A stretch of DNA of 64,000 nt from Mediterranea massiliensis. GTDB taxonomy: Bacteria; Bacteroidota; Bacteroidia; Bacteroidales; Bacteroidaceae. The stretch's first letter is position 1; every line of letters begins with the position of its first letter. The translations under genes were made by a program, and so were the position numbers. Location of the stretch: contig NZ_LT635835.1 in the NCBI RefSeq assembly GCF_900128475.1, positions 50,517 to 114,516 of the forward strand. The letters run 5' to 3'. The notes below the pieces were generated by a model. That model was not told the origin of the DNA, made no database searches, and worked only from the letters and a program-made list of their open reading frames with translations. Shown one piece after another: positions 16,625-25,579 of the stretch.

Positions 16625-18058
16625 ATGCAGGACAAACTGATTTCACGAAAGAAAGAATGTGAGGATTTACAACGTTGTCTGGATTCAGACCGTTCGGAAT
16701 TTGTCATTATAAGCGGCCGCCGTCGTATAGGTAAGACATATCTTATAGACAAATTCTTCAACTACAAATACGATTTTACGTTCGTGGGTGAGCATAAGAC
16801 TTCAGCAACGATTCAGATAAAGAACTTCATGCGGGCACTTCACCGCCAGTCCAAGAAACGCCAACCGAAAGCGGAGACATGGTATGATGCCTTCAATGCG
16901 CTTGAAGATTATCTTGAAACATTGCCCTCTGACAGAAAGAAGGTTATTTTCATTGATGAAATGCCGTGGATGGATACACAACGCTCGAACTTCGTCAGTG
17001 CATTGGAGAATTTTTGGAACGGATGGTGCAACAGGCGCACAGACATCATGCTTATCGCCACCGGTTCGGCGACATCATGGATGGCAGACAAAATAGTAGG
17101 AAATCAAGGCGGTCTCCATGCAAGAGTCACCTGCAACCTGCACCTGCCACCGTTCAATCTGCACGAAACGGAAGAATACCTGAGACAAAGGAACTGTCAA
17201 TGGGACAGATACCAGATATTACAATGCTACATGATATTAGGAGGCGTACCATACTACTTGAGCCTTCTGAACATGTCAGATAGCCTTGTTCAGAATATAG
17301 ACCGGCTGTTTTTCACCGAAGGAGCATTGCTGAGAAATGAGTTCGATGAACTATACAACGCCCTTTTTGCCAATGCGGACACTTATATATCTGTAGTCAA
17401 ACTATTGTCAGAAAACAAGTCTGGGATGTTAAGGGAGGACATAGCCAAAGCCACCGGCTTGGAAGGTGCGTTTCTCAGCAAAATATTGAAGAATCTGGAG
17501 CGTTGCGATTTTATCACCCGGTTGTCACAATATGGGCAAAAAGTCCGAAACAACATATTCCGGCTTACGGATTTCTACACGCTCTTCTATTATAAGTTCA
17601 TTGAAAACAACAACACCAAAGACGACAGGTGGTGGAGCAACAACATGAGTTCACGCAGTGTATCCGCATGGATGGGGCTGAGTTTTGAATTGGTGTGCCT
17701 GAATCACCATAAACAGATTAAAGGAGCACTTGGGATTGCCGGAGTGGGAACCGCCATATCCACATGGCGGAGCACGGCCGATCCTGAAAAAGGGATTCCC
17801 GGCTTTCAGATTGATCTGATAATCGAACGAGCAGACAGGATTATCCACTTGTGCGAAATGAAATTCAGCACGGACCAATATGGCATCACCGACAGCTATG
17901 AAAAAAAACTGAGGGAACGTATGGGACTGTTCCGAATGGCGACAAAAAACAAGAAATCGCTTGTTATCACTTTTGTGACGACATACGGTGTAGTAGGTGG
18001 AAAGCATAAAAGTATTGTCCATAGTGAGGTAACTATGGATGATCTTTTTCAGGCATAA
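16625..18058 (+). CDS. AAA ATPase with DUF234-type C-terminal domain
   Basis: A 477-residue protein. The P-loop is GRRRIGKT (G31-T38) and Walker B is KVIFIDEMPW. A winged-helix segment follows at about 265-315 (REDIAKATGLEGAFLSKILK). The C-terminal region about 380-450 has a nuclease-like strand pattern (PGFQIDLIIERADRIIHLCEMKF, with D and ExK spaced as in PD-(D/E)XK-like folds). The family is the archaeal/bacterial ATPase with DUF234, common and of uncertain function in Bacteroides. It stands alone, with its own promoter and a perfect inverted-repeat operator, so self-regulation is plausible. Confidence 0.75.
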   Translation: MQDKLISRKKECEDLQRCLDSDRSEFVIISGRRRIGKTYLIDKFFNYKYDFTFVGEHKTSATIQIKNFMRALHRQSKKRQPKAETWYDAFNALEDYLETLPSDRKKVIFIDEMPWMDTQRSNFVSALENFWNGWCNRRTDIMLIATGSATSWMADKIVGNQGGLHARVTCNLHLPPFNLHETEEYLRQRNCQWDRYQILQCYMILGGVPYYLSLLNMSDSLVQNIDRLFFTEGALLRNEFDELYNALFANADTYISVVKLLSENKSGMLREDIAKATGLEGAFLSKILKNLERCDFITRLSQYGQKVRNNIFRLTDFYTLFYYKFIENNNTKDDRWWSNNMSSRSVSAWMGLSFELVCLNHHKQIKGALGIAGVGTAISTWRSTADPEKGIPGFQIDLIIERADRIIHLCEMKFSTDQYGITDSYEKKLRERMGLFRMATKNKKSLVITFVTTYGVVGGKHKSIVHSEVTMDDLFQA

Positions 18059-18083
18059 GCGATAGTCAGAAGTAGATTCTAAT

Positions 18084-18122
18084 AAAAAAGTGAGAGCCAA
18101 TCCATCACGGACAGGCTCGCAC
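18084..18122 (-). terminator. Terminator of the OmpA-like gene
   Basis: A stem of 9 positions with one mismatch (18090-18098 with 18114-18122) is followed on the reverse strand by T6 (18084-18089). It lies 44 bp beyond the stop of the OmpA-like gene and between convergent genes. Confidence 0.7.
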
Positions 18123-18165
18123 AAAAAATGAAAAAGCAGTTTCCATTTATGAACAAAAAGACTAC

Positions 18166-19629
18166 TTATCTGAAATAAAGTTCTACTTTCGTGTGTCTGT
18201 TGGCTTCGTTCGGCACATAATACGATATGCCGCCCTCGTATGTTCTGGTAATGCTTTCTGCCGATAAGCCACGCTTGATGAGTTCACCGGCAATGTAATC
18301 GGCTCTGGCTGTGCTCAACGCATTGTTGATAGAAGCTGTGCCGGTTGCGCTATCTGCCGCTCCCGTGACTTTTACGGACAGTCCATACTTCTTGGCTACA
18401 TGAGCGAGCGCGTCAAGATTGACCTTTTGCAGAGAGTCCGTAAGGCGGGCTGCATTAAGGTCGAAGAAGAAATAGACCGGAGAACCTATACATTCGTCTC
18501 CATGCTGCATGAGGGCGAAATAACCGGCTGCGGAAACAGTGTCCGGGCGGTTGGTTGCCGCATTCCGTTTTCCGGGCAGGCTGTCCGTTCCCACTTTGCA
18601 GATGCTGTCCGTATTCATGCCCTGAATACTGTCTGTACCCGTTTCTGTTACAAGGGGCGAGTTGCCGTCCCAATGACGGTTCTTCAACCGGGCTCGGAGG
18701 GAGTTCAGTCCGCTGTAATTGTTTACGGGAAACCTCCTGTCATCGGCTTCCATGTCTTCAAACAGATGTCCGTAAGTGTCAAGCAGCCCTTCTATTTCGA
18801 GAATCTTCTTCAGCTCGTCCAAAGTCCTTCTTTCCTTGTCCAGCTTTCCGGCATATTGCCTGTTCCGTTCTGTCAGGGTGTTCGCATAGCCGGTCAGCCA
18901 CTCGTTGCGTCTTTCATACGGGCGATGGTCAACAGCACGTTTCCAGCCGACCTTGCCGATGCTGAAAGAGAATCCCGCCGTCAGCGAGAGCATGTGGTCT
19001 CCGAGACGGTTCGCTTTCCCGTATCCATCGAAGTCCTGGAATGTGGTCGTCCCGGAAAGTTCCATCAGGACGCTTACTCTCCTGGATATGCGGTACTGGC
19101 CCTGTATGCCGTATGATATGGCAAGAGGGTTGTGTCCGTTGTCCGCATTGTGCAGCAGTCCGAGACCCGCATACGGGGAAAGCCCCCAGCGAACCTCGTC
19201 TTGTTTTGCATACCTGTTTCCGAGCAGATTCCACATCAGATCCGCATGGACATGATGATATTCCTGTGTGGACAGTTGACTGTCCTTGAAATGCAGCCCG
19301 CTGTAATTGACACGGACGCCGACCGACGGTGTGAACCATTTGCCCACACCTATAGTGTACGAAGGCTTGAGTCTCCCGAAAAGGTCTTCACAGCCGAGCG
19401 GCGTGCCGAGAAACGCCGATGCCCCTCCGGACAGGCTGACAAACCAGTTGCCGCTTTTGCGTGTCGGGACTACCACTCCGTCAAGATAAGAGGGCTGCAT
19501 CGGGCGTAGCATTTCAATGCCGTTACTGAAACTTTCATATCGGACAGTATCGCTGTCCGACGGTGCAGCATTCGCATGGTTGTGCAGCGAACAAAGTGCC
19601 GCAAAGAACAAAATGATATGTTTCGTCAT
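18166..19629 (-). CDS. OmpA-family outer membrane protein linked to the relaxase
   Basis: A 487-residue protein with a signal peptide (cleavage probably after NANA). The N-terminal half (about 55-225) is rich in alternating strands and Gly/Tyr, as in an outer-membrane beta barrel (GNWFVSLSGGASAFLG; ...SVGVRVNYSGLHF). A helical linker follows, then a C-terminal OmpA peptidoglycan-binding domain at about 385-485 (VYFFFDLNAARLTDSLQKVN; ...STARADYIAGELIKRGLSAE; ..HTKVELYF). It lies 52 bp downstream of the relaxase gene. It may anchor an element-specific surface structure or affect mating; this is inference. Confidence 0.7.
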   Translation of the reverse strand: MTKHIILFFAALCSLHNHANAAPSDSDTVRYESFSNGIEMLRPMQPSYLDGVVVPTRKSGNWFVSLSGGASAFLGTPLGCEDLFGRLKPSYTIGVGKWFTPSVGVRVNYSGLHFKDSQLSTQEYHHVHADLMWNLLGNRYAKQDEVRWGLSPYAGLGLLHNADNGHNPLAISYGIQGQYRISRRVSVLMELSGTTTFQDFDGYGKANRLGDHMLSLTAGFSFSIGKVGWKRAVDHRPYERRNEWLTGYANTLTERNRQYAGKLDKERRTLDELKKILEIEGLLDTYGHLFEDMEADDRRFPVNNYSGLNSLRARLKNRHWDGNSPLVTETGTDSIQGMNTDSICKVGTDSLPGKRNAATNRPDTVSAAGYFALMQHGDECIGSPVYFFFDLNAARLTDSLQKVNLDALAHVAKKYGLSVKVTGAADSATGTASINNALSTARADYIAGELIKRGLSAESITRTYEGGISYYVPNEANRHTKVELYFR

Positions 19630-19681
19630 AATCTGATACTTTATTGGTTGATTCTTTTGATTTATGGGTCAGGGATGCCGG

Positions 19682-21133
19682 TCAACGCTTGGGCTTCCTG
19701 CCGATTGCAGGCTTCATCATGCGACTTGCCATCCTCATGCAGCGGAGAGCCCATGCACGGTTGTCCTCGTCTTCGTCCCGTCCCCATTTGAGGTCGCTCT
19801 TGCTTCCGCCTCCGCCATGTGTTTCGGCAAAGGTGGTGGCATCATCGACCATGCCCAGGAATAGCAAGGTGGCGCAGTGCATGACCTCTTTCCCTTGTTC
19901 CGCTATGGACTGTACAAGAGTGCCGTCAAACATCTGCCGTTCCGGCCCGGTCATCCGTGCCGAAAGGTCACGGAACTCATTCACCATATTTTCCAGCATC
20001 GCATCCTTGAGCAGACTGTCCACTTTGGAATGGACATCACGGGAGTATTTGTAGGCTTCTTCCTTGAGATGTTCTGTCCTCTCCTGAATGGCATCCATGT
20101 TCTCTTTGAGGTCGGACAGCTGTCGGTCAGCCAGCTTCAGCTTATCCTGTTTGTCTGCCAGTTTAAGCTGGATATAGGCAAGCTCCTTTTTCAGCTTGTC
20201 CGTCTCGGCGGATATGGCATCGGCATCGCCCTTGTGCTCTTTCAGTTCGTCTTCAAGAACAGCGAGCCTTGCTTCCTTCTCCGCCTGCTTCTTCTGGAGA
20301 TTTTCCACCATAGAGGTCAATCCTTTGACCCTGCGTTCTGCCAGCCTGATGTCCGACCGGAGGTCCGAAAGGACTTCCTTATGACGGGCAATCTGCTCCT
20401 CGATGGTCGTACATTCCTCCGACAGCATACGGCGGTATTCCTCGGTCGTTCTGTGACGAGCGCCGGACTCTGAGACGCTGCTGCCTCTGGCAAGTCCCCA
20501 CTTCCTGTTCACCTCGGCAAAGTCGCTGTGCAGCTGCTTCATTCTCGCGCTGTACTCGTATTTGTCCTTTCCGGCAAATATCTCCTTGTATGCAAACTTG
20601 CCGTCCTTTATTGGCAGTAGCGTACAATGTATATGGGGATTCTGTTCATCGAGATGTGCAACAAACGCCGCTATATTCTGCTCGCCATACTTGTCACAGA
20701 TGAATCTATAGGCATCCTTTGCCCACTGCTCAATTTCCGGCTTTCTGACGATCCGGCTGTTGTCCGCTCCTTGCTCGAAATCTACATCCTGCTTTCCAAA
20801 GGCAAGCTGCCGCATCAGCTCGCGGGAGCCGCCGAGGATAATGTTGACCACCGTCCTGTACTTGGGCTCCACCAGTCCTTCGTTCGGGTCCTTAATACCC
20901 CGCAGACGGAGACTGTCGGCCATCCTATCCGGAATGCTCCGGCTTTTGTCCACAGGACGCACCTTGCCGTTTACTATCTCAAAGTTCAGATGTTCCCTTG
21001 TCGGGTCGTAGTTACCTTTCTTCATGGCATATTCCGCCGCCTTCTCACTGCGGTTACGCAGATGTTCGTTGCTTTGGGCGGTGGTGATTCCTTTGGAGAC
21101 CTGAACGTCGAGAACCTGTTTTGCATTTGCCAT
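19682..21133 (-). CDS. MobV-family relaxase
   Basis: A 483-residue Pre/Mob (MobV) relaxase that would nick oriT and pilot the strand. The conserved motif with metal-binding histidines is HLDEQNPHIH (H160, H167, H169). The N-terminal NEHLRNR segment (H24, R26) matches motif I. Residues 240-400 form a long coiled coil (QKKQAEKEARLAVLEDELKE), typical of the family's C-terminal half. The upstream intergenic region carries a candidate oriT hairpin. The OmpA-like gene follows in the same orientation. Confidence 0.9.
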   Translation of the reverse strand: MANAKQVLDVQVSKGITTAQSNEHLRNRSEKAAEYAMKKGNYDPTREHLNFEIVNGKVRPVDKSRSIPDRMADSLRLRGIKDPNEGLVEPKYRTVVNIILGGSRELMRQLAFGKQDVDFEQGADNSRIVRKPEIEQWAKDAYRFICDKYGEQNIAAFVAHLDEQNPHIHCTLLPIKDGKFAYKEIFAGKDKYEYSARMKQLHSDFAEVNRKWGLARGSSVSESGARHRTTEEYRRMLSEECTTIEEQIARHKEVLSDLRSDIRLAERRVKGLTSMVENLQKKQAEKEARLAVLEDELKEHKGDADAISAETDKLKKELAYIQLKLADKQDKLKLADRQLSDLKENMDAIQERTEHLKEEAYKYSRDVHSKVDSLLKDAMLENMVNEFRDLSARMTGPERQMFDGTLVQSIAEQGKEVMHCATLLFLGMVDDATTFAETHGGGGSKSDLKWGRDEDEDNRAWALRCMRMASRMMKPAIGRKPKR

Positions 21134-21314
21134 ACTGCTTCTTCTGTTGCATTGGATAATCTTTCATGTCCCAGCTTGCTGCCTGCCTGGACATCTCTCC
21201 CAATGGCTCCTGTCATTGGGGTATTAGGCTCCCCATCCCTTTGTTTGGTGGCAGACGGGCAAGCCCGGATGCCTGTTATAAACGGCAGGACGGCTACGCC
21301 GGCTGAAGGACGGA
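21134..21314. other. Candidate oriT region upstream of the relaxase
   Basis: The gap between the relaxase and the next gene contains a 7-bp perfect inverted repeat, CCCAATG (21199-21205) and CATTGGG (21214-21220), with an 8-nt loop, followed by GTATTAGGCTCCCC. MobV elements normally keep oriT directly upstream of the mob gene with such a hairpin near the nick site. The nick itself cannot be placed from sequence alone. Confidence 0.5.
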
Positions 21315-22208
21315 TTATCCGTGGTTATACAATGGGGTTCGACAGTCCGCACCTGCGGATTTCTCCAGGGCTTTCGCCGCAGCCGACAGGAACGGGTCGT
21401 GAAGGTCGTCAAGGAGCAGCTGACGGTCGTCGTCGTGGTCGATGTCCTTTTCTTTCCCTGAGTTCAGAATTTGCTCTGCAAGGGTCTTTGACAGGTCAAT
21501 GAATGACGGCCAGCTTGCTCCCAGATCAAAACAGAAGTATTGCATGAGCTTCATGCTTTCTTCCGGCTTCGACCGGCGCAACACTTTCCGCAGGGCAGCA
21601 AGGACGATGCACTCCACAGCGGTGGTGTGGATTTCCAGCACTCGCGCGTTCATTCTCTCCGGCAACTTCTGCAAGGTGACACGGCAGTCGTCTTCCGGCA
21701 GTTCATACTTGAGTCCGGCATCGGTGATGGCCTGGTGTACAATCTGACCACACGCAATACCAGCGTCATCGGAAGTGATGCTGCCGTTTATCCATTCGGA
21801 CAGGATTCCGTTCAGTTGACGGACAATGCCTGCGGTTCCCTGTACAATATCGGGTACGGCATGGCTGCCATCATGCAGGTGCATGGTGATGACCATGCTT
21901 TTCGGCAGTTTCGTCCTTTCCAGCTGTCCGAATGATTCCAGCGTATCCAGAAAGGAACGGACAGTGGCCCTGTGCCACCGCCATTCGGTTGCGAGGTCTG
22001 AAACGGTCACATGGCACTGCCTCGGCCTGAGCTCGAAATCCTGATTTCTTAAAAAAGGGGAAACAAAGCCTGCCAGCGACTTGTCCAACAGGTCGCAATA
22101 GGCTTCCGTCCTTGTCTTGCGTTCACCGACCTTTTCCTTGAGGAAGTCGAACAGACCGATACATGTCGATATGGTTGCGGTCATTTCTTCTTTATTCTTC
22201 ATCTTCAT
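21315..22208 (-). CDS. Winged-helix-like protein upstream of the relaxase
   Basis: A 297-residue protein. The segment VTVSDLATEWRWHRATVRSF followed by LDTLESFGQLER looks like a helix-turn-helix or winged helix at about residues 66-105, so it may bind DNA, perhaps at oriT. The rest is helical without recognisable motifs. Its end is in the putative oriT gap. Members of unknown function at this position accompany MobV genes in Bacteroidales elements; I infer a relaxosome or regulatory role. Confidence 0.5.
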   Translation of the reverse strand: MKMKNKEEMTATISTCIGLFDFLKEKVGERKTRTEAYCDLLDKSLAGFVSPFLRNQDFELRPRQCHVTVSDLATEWRWHRATVRSFLDTLESFGQLERTKLPKSMVITMHLHDGSHAVPDIVQGTAGIVRQLNGILSEWINGSITSDDAGIACGQIVHQAITDAGLKYELPEDDCRVTLQKLPERMNARVLEIHTTAVECIVLAALRKVLRRSKPEESMKLMQYFCFDLGASWPSFIDLSKTLAEQILNSGKEKDIDHDDDRQLLLDDLHDPFLSAAAKALEKSAGADCRTPLYNHG

Positions 22209-22266
22209 TCTGTTTTTTGTGATTGACTATTGTGCGGATAAGATAAGGCCGCTTCTGTCCGCATTA

Positions 22267-22785
22267 TCATGGCAGCCTCGCGTGATGATTGCAATGGTAG
22301 ATGTCGGACATCTCATCCGGATGTTCCGACAGGTAAAGTCTCTTGTCCCTATCCTCCCATTCGGCCAGAACTCTGCCGGAGGGATAGAACAGGGCTGCCA
22401 GAAGGATATATGAGACGGTAACGGACAGGGTGAACAACTGCGGCACGATACATACAGCCAGTGCGAAGACGCCGCAGGCGACAAATGCCTTCGGACGGTC
22501 GAGCAGCTTGCGGAGCCATCTGTCCGTCCTCCTGGCGGAGAACATGGCGGCACATACGATGGCAGACAATACCGTGCCGAACTGTCCGGGATGTCCGGTC
22601 GTATAGACATAATGGAAAAGGAGCAACAGGACCACAAGCACCTGCGTGTAGAATTTGCGGGCCTGGGCATTGTCTGTCATGGCACGGTAGAATGCTGCCA
22701 TGAAGGAACGGCGGCTCCTGTACAACGCCATCGGCAGAATGACAAGCAGTGCTATGAATACAAATTGTAATAGAAGGCTGGTCAT
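22267..22785 (-). CDS. Polytopic membrane protein, fourth gene of lipoprotein operon
   Basis: A 172-residue protein with about four or five hydrophobic spans (LLLQFVFIALLVILPMALY; YTQVLVVLLLLFHYVY; FVACGVFALAVCIVPQLF; VSYILLAALFY) and a basic loop between. Its ATG overlaps the previous stop by 4 bp. No family is recognised. Confidence 0.5.
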   Translation of the reverse strand: MTSLLLQFVFIALLVILPMALYRSRRSFMAAFYRAMTDNAQARKFYTQVLVVLLLLFHYVYTTGHPGQFGTVLSAIVCAAMFSARRTDRWLRKLLDRPKAFVACGVFALAVCIVPQLFTLSVTVSYILLAALFYPSGRVLAEWEDRDKRLYLSEHPDEMSDIYHCNHHARLP

Positions 22786-23177
22786 AGGTAGGATGGCTTT
22801 GATGTCAAATGTATGGGCTGTTCAAGCAGCTCCAAACGTACAATGCCGTGTGTGGCCAACAGTATGATGGCTTCTGCATCTGGAGCCGTGAGATACATGG
22901 CGGCTTTCTTGATTCGCTGACGGAACTGCCTGTCCTGCTTGCGCAATGTGGCCAACGCCCTGTCCAAATCGTGTTCGGGAATGTTCCACACGGTGCCTTC
23001 GGCACAGCCTCCGTTCGGCTTGAATGCCCGTAGGACCAGCGTGCGGGAAACGAGGTAGTCTGTCCTGTCGCTCCTTGCGATGACGTGCTCCCTGTAAAGG
23101 CTGGCATCGGCCACCTCAATCCATGTCCTGTGTGCATTGATCCAGTACACCATCTGTCGGTACAATGTATTTCTCAT
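22782..23177 (-). CDS. Hypothetical protein, third gene of lipoprotein operon
   Basis: A 131-residue basic protein with no membrane span or recognised motif. It is coupled by 4-bp overlaps to both neighbours, so it is very likely translated with them and may act in the same complex. Confidence 0.5.
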   Translation of the reverse strand: MRNTLYRQMVYWINAHRTWIEVADASLYREHVIARSDRTDYLVSRTLVLRAFKPNGGCAEGTVWNIPEHDLDRALATLRKQDRQFRQRIKKAAMYLTAPDAEAIILLATHGIVRLELLEQPIHLTSKPSYL

Positions 23178-23647
23178 ATAAAATCCATCAATAAGTCTTC
23201 CTTGTTCCTCCTGTATTTCAATGTGCCACTTTTCGAATGCAGTTTGAGATCAAGGCAAAGGTCGCCGTACATCAGATCGAGCGAATCGTAAATAGTGGCG
23301 AAAACGCAGCTGACCCTGCCATCGGCATCGGTCTTGGCGTTCATCTTGAACATCTGCCCGAATGCGGGATTGGAGTACGCACAGGTACTGTGCCCGTACT
23401 GCTCCGTCGGCATCGGGATATGGTGGTACAGCGTAATCAGTTCCATGTCGTCCTCGAACATGTCCATTACCTCTTCCAACTCGTAGGTGTCGCGTAGAGG
23501 AAATGTAAGCAGTACATAGTCTCCGTAGAACTGCGGTTCCTCCATTGTCGTCACATCGAGAAGCTGCGGCAACTGCAACGGGACGAAAGAAAGGAAATCG
23601 TTCAGAAAATGTCGTAGCATATTCATGTCTGTTTGTGTTTCGTTCAT
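23174..23647 (-). CDS. Hypothetical protein, second gene of lipoprotein operon
   Basis: A 157-residue acidic protein (DTYELEEVMDMFEDDMELIT). No signal peptide or known motif. It overlaps the lipoprotein gene by 4 bp upstream and the next gene by 4 bp downstream. Confidence 0.5.
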   Translation of the reverse strand: MNETQTDMNMLRHFLNDFLSFVPLQLPQLLDVTTMEEPQFYGDYVLLTFPLRDTYELEEVMDMFEDDMELITLYHHIPMPTEQYGHSTCAYSNPAFGQMFKMNAKTDADGRVSCVFATIYDSLDLMYGDLCLDLKLHSKSGTLKYRRNKEDLLMDFI

Positions 23648-24693
23648 AATGTCCGGATGTATATCCCCATCAGCGTGCCGGGCAGTTCCGCCAGTCCGTT
23701 ATTGTCCGACTGCAGAACATCTCCCAGCCGGGTAAAAGCCGCAGGCGTCTGTTCCGCAATGTGGCGCAACTTCTCTTTTTCGTATCCGGAAAGCAAGGCC
23801 ATACAAATGCCGTCCATCGAGATGTAGGGCTGCAGTATCATGCACGCATATCCGAATGCCTGCGCCTTGGATTTTACTTTGTCCTCGCGGATGTCATCAA
23901 GGCAGGCAACCGCATTCTGTATAATCCGGCGGTTGGTACGCATGGCCATGTATATCATCGCATCCCGGTAGGATATTTCCTTTTTCTCCGCAGCGAGGAA
24001 AACCAACGAACAGCACCGTTCCGTGTCTTTTGTCAAATCCGACACATCCTCTTCGGTCTGACCGTCAAGGTGCGCAAGAAAGGTGCGGAACATGACATCC
24101 TCGTCCCTGATGAATGTTTTCAAGTCGGTAAGATTGTGTATTCCGCCCTGCAATGTCCCGGCAAGCAACCGGCGGTACGCCGAACGAATGCCGTTGCCGT
24201 CAATGGCAAGGGGCGGGATACTGTCAAGAGAACAGAAGAACGGCCTTATACTGTCTGCCGCATCCGTTAGTTCCTTGTCGCCGCAATAGGGAGAAGTCCT
24301 TTCCATGAGCGTGAACACGTCCTGATAGGAACGCGGTGCTGACCCTGCCAGACGGGTGAACTCCGTGTGGAGAGAATCGTGAACCTCGTTGCATTTACCG
24401 TACAGGTCGGAATGGGGATTGCCGGAAGTGTCCTGTGTCGCATAGAAAAAGACGGAATCCTTGAGGGACTGCCACCGGTTGATACTAATTGCCAGCTCTT
24501 CCGTCGAGAGGCTGTCCATGTTTCTGATTTCACTTAGGAACTTTCCGTATGTTCCGGCAGGATCTTCTTTCATTGACGATTCGGCACTGCCATTTCCGTT
24601 ACTACAAGATACGGACAGGAACATGGCTACCGATGCGGCAACCAACCCGGCCAAAAGAGACCTTGATTTTGAATATGATTTTGTATCTATCAT
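23644..24693 (-). CDS. Lipoprotein, first gene of a four-gene operon
   Basis: A 349-residue protein with a lipobox (FLSVSC, C30) after a hydrophobic signal, so it should be lipidated and face the periplasm or outer membrane. The mature part is helical with Asp/Ser-rich loops. No domain is recognised. A possible reverse promoter TAGTTTTG lies at 24720-24727. Four genes in a row are joined by ATGA overlaps, which suggests an envelope complex (lipoprotein, two soluble proteins, one polytopic membrane protein) tied to mobilization. Confidence 0.6.
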   Translation of the reverse strand: MIDTKSYSKSRSLLAGLVAASVAMFLSVSCSNGNGSAESSMKEDPAGTYGKFLSEIRNMDSLSTEELAISINRWQSLKDSVFFYATQDTSGNPHSDLYGKCNEVHDSLHTEFTRLAGSAPRSYQDVFTLMERTSPYCGDKELTDAADSIRPFFCSLDSIPPLAIDGNGIRSAYRRLLAGTLQGGIHNLTDLKTFIRDEDVMFRTFLAHLDGQTEEDVSDLTKDTERCCSLVFLAAEKKEISYRDAMIYMAMRTNRRIIQNAVACLDDIREDKVKSKAQAFGYACMILQPYISMDGICMALLSGYEKEKLRHIAEQTPAAFTRLGDVLQSDNNGLAELPGTLMGIYIRTL

Positions 24694-24794
24694 CTTGCAA
24701 TTTCAGACTAAAAACGACACAAAACTATACAATATTTGCCATAAAACGCGATATAAAACCGCATTTTGATAATTATTTTTATTCATATTCAACA

Positions 24795-24902
24795 GTATGA
24801 TTTCCAATGAAAACAAGTGAAAGAAAAAGTAAGTTCAGAATACGATTTTTAGAATAAATATATCGGAGTATGATTTCAGACAAACAAAAAACATTATCTT
24901 TG
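24795..24902 (+). promoter_or_regulatory. Promoter with three operator-like repeats before the resolvase-like gene
   Basis: TATCTTTG at 24895-24902 is a good -7 element. The -33 region is weak (TTTC, 17-nt spacer). Upstream lie AGTATGATTT (24795), AATACGATTT (24839) and AGTATGATTT (24868), spaced 44 and 29 bp, which could be binding sites for the DNA-binding protein encoded directly downstream. Confidence 0.45.
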
Positions 24903-24930
24903 CATCGGTTATTATTTTCAGCATAAGACA

Positions 24931-25563
24931 ATGGCAAAAGTTGGATACATATTCAAGGCTAATCACTATGACTCATACGAGGCCGATAAGGAATGGATGT
25001 TGAAATTCGGCTGTGTACAGGTGATTGAGGAAGAGACTGACCATGAGCTGATGCGTCCGCAATGGAAACAGCTCATGAATGCCCTTGACCGGGGCGACGA
25101 GCTTGTGGTATCGAAGTTCAGTAACGCGGTTCGCGGAGTGCGGGAACTTGCCTTCTGCATAGAGATGTGCAGAATCAAGGTCGTGCGCCTGATTTCCATT
25201 CATGACCGAATTGACAGCTGTAATGAACTGTTCAAGGAAACTACGGCGGCGGAGGTTCTTGAAATGATTGGAGCCCTTCCGGAAGAAATAGCCGCATTGC
25301 GGAAGTCTTCCAGCCATATCATGCTGTTCCAAAAGAACATCAAATCTCCGGCCAAGACGGTGAAGGCTTTATCCCGGACTGAACGGGAAAGAACCATCGT
25401 GGATATGTACAATGCCGGTTATTCTATGGACGACATTGCCAATGTAAGCGGATTCAGCAGCATGAGTTCGATATTCCGTATTTTGAACAAATACAATGTC
25501 AATTTGAACAGAGGACGGACCAAAGGACCGAGACGGAAAAAGGGAACAGAAGAAACGGAGTGA
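24931..25563 (+). CDS. Resolvase-like protein lacking the catalytic serine
   Basis: A 210-residue protein with the serine-recombinase fold pattern: VGYIFKANH where active enzymes have GYxRVS; GDELVVSKFSNAVRG where they have DRLGR; and a C-terminal helix-turn-helix (RTIVDMYNAGYSMDDIANVS). The nucleophilic Ser is replaced by Ala/Asn, and only one Arg of the DRLGR motif remains. It therefore looks unable to cut DNA and more likely acts as a DNA-binding regulator or accessory protein. It is the first gene of a forward cargo segment and has its own promoter. Confidence 0.7.
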   Translation: MAKVGYIFKANHYDSYEADKEWMLKFGCVQVIEEETDHELMRPQWKQLMNALDRGDELVVSKFSNAVRGVRELAFCIEMCRIKVVRLISIHDRIDSCNELFKETTAAEVLEMIGALPEEIAALRKSSSHIMLFQKNIKSPAKTVKALSRTERERTIVDMYNAGYSMDDIANVSGFSSMSSIFRILNKYNVNLNRGRTKGPRRKKGTEETE

Positions 25564-25579
25564 AATTAAAGTTTTAACA

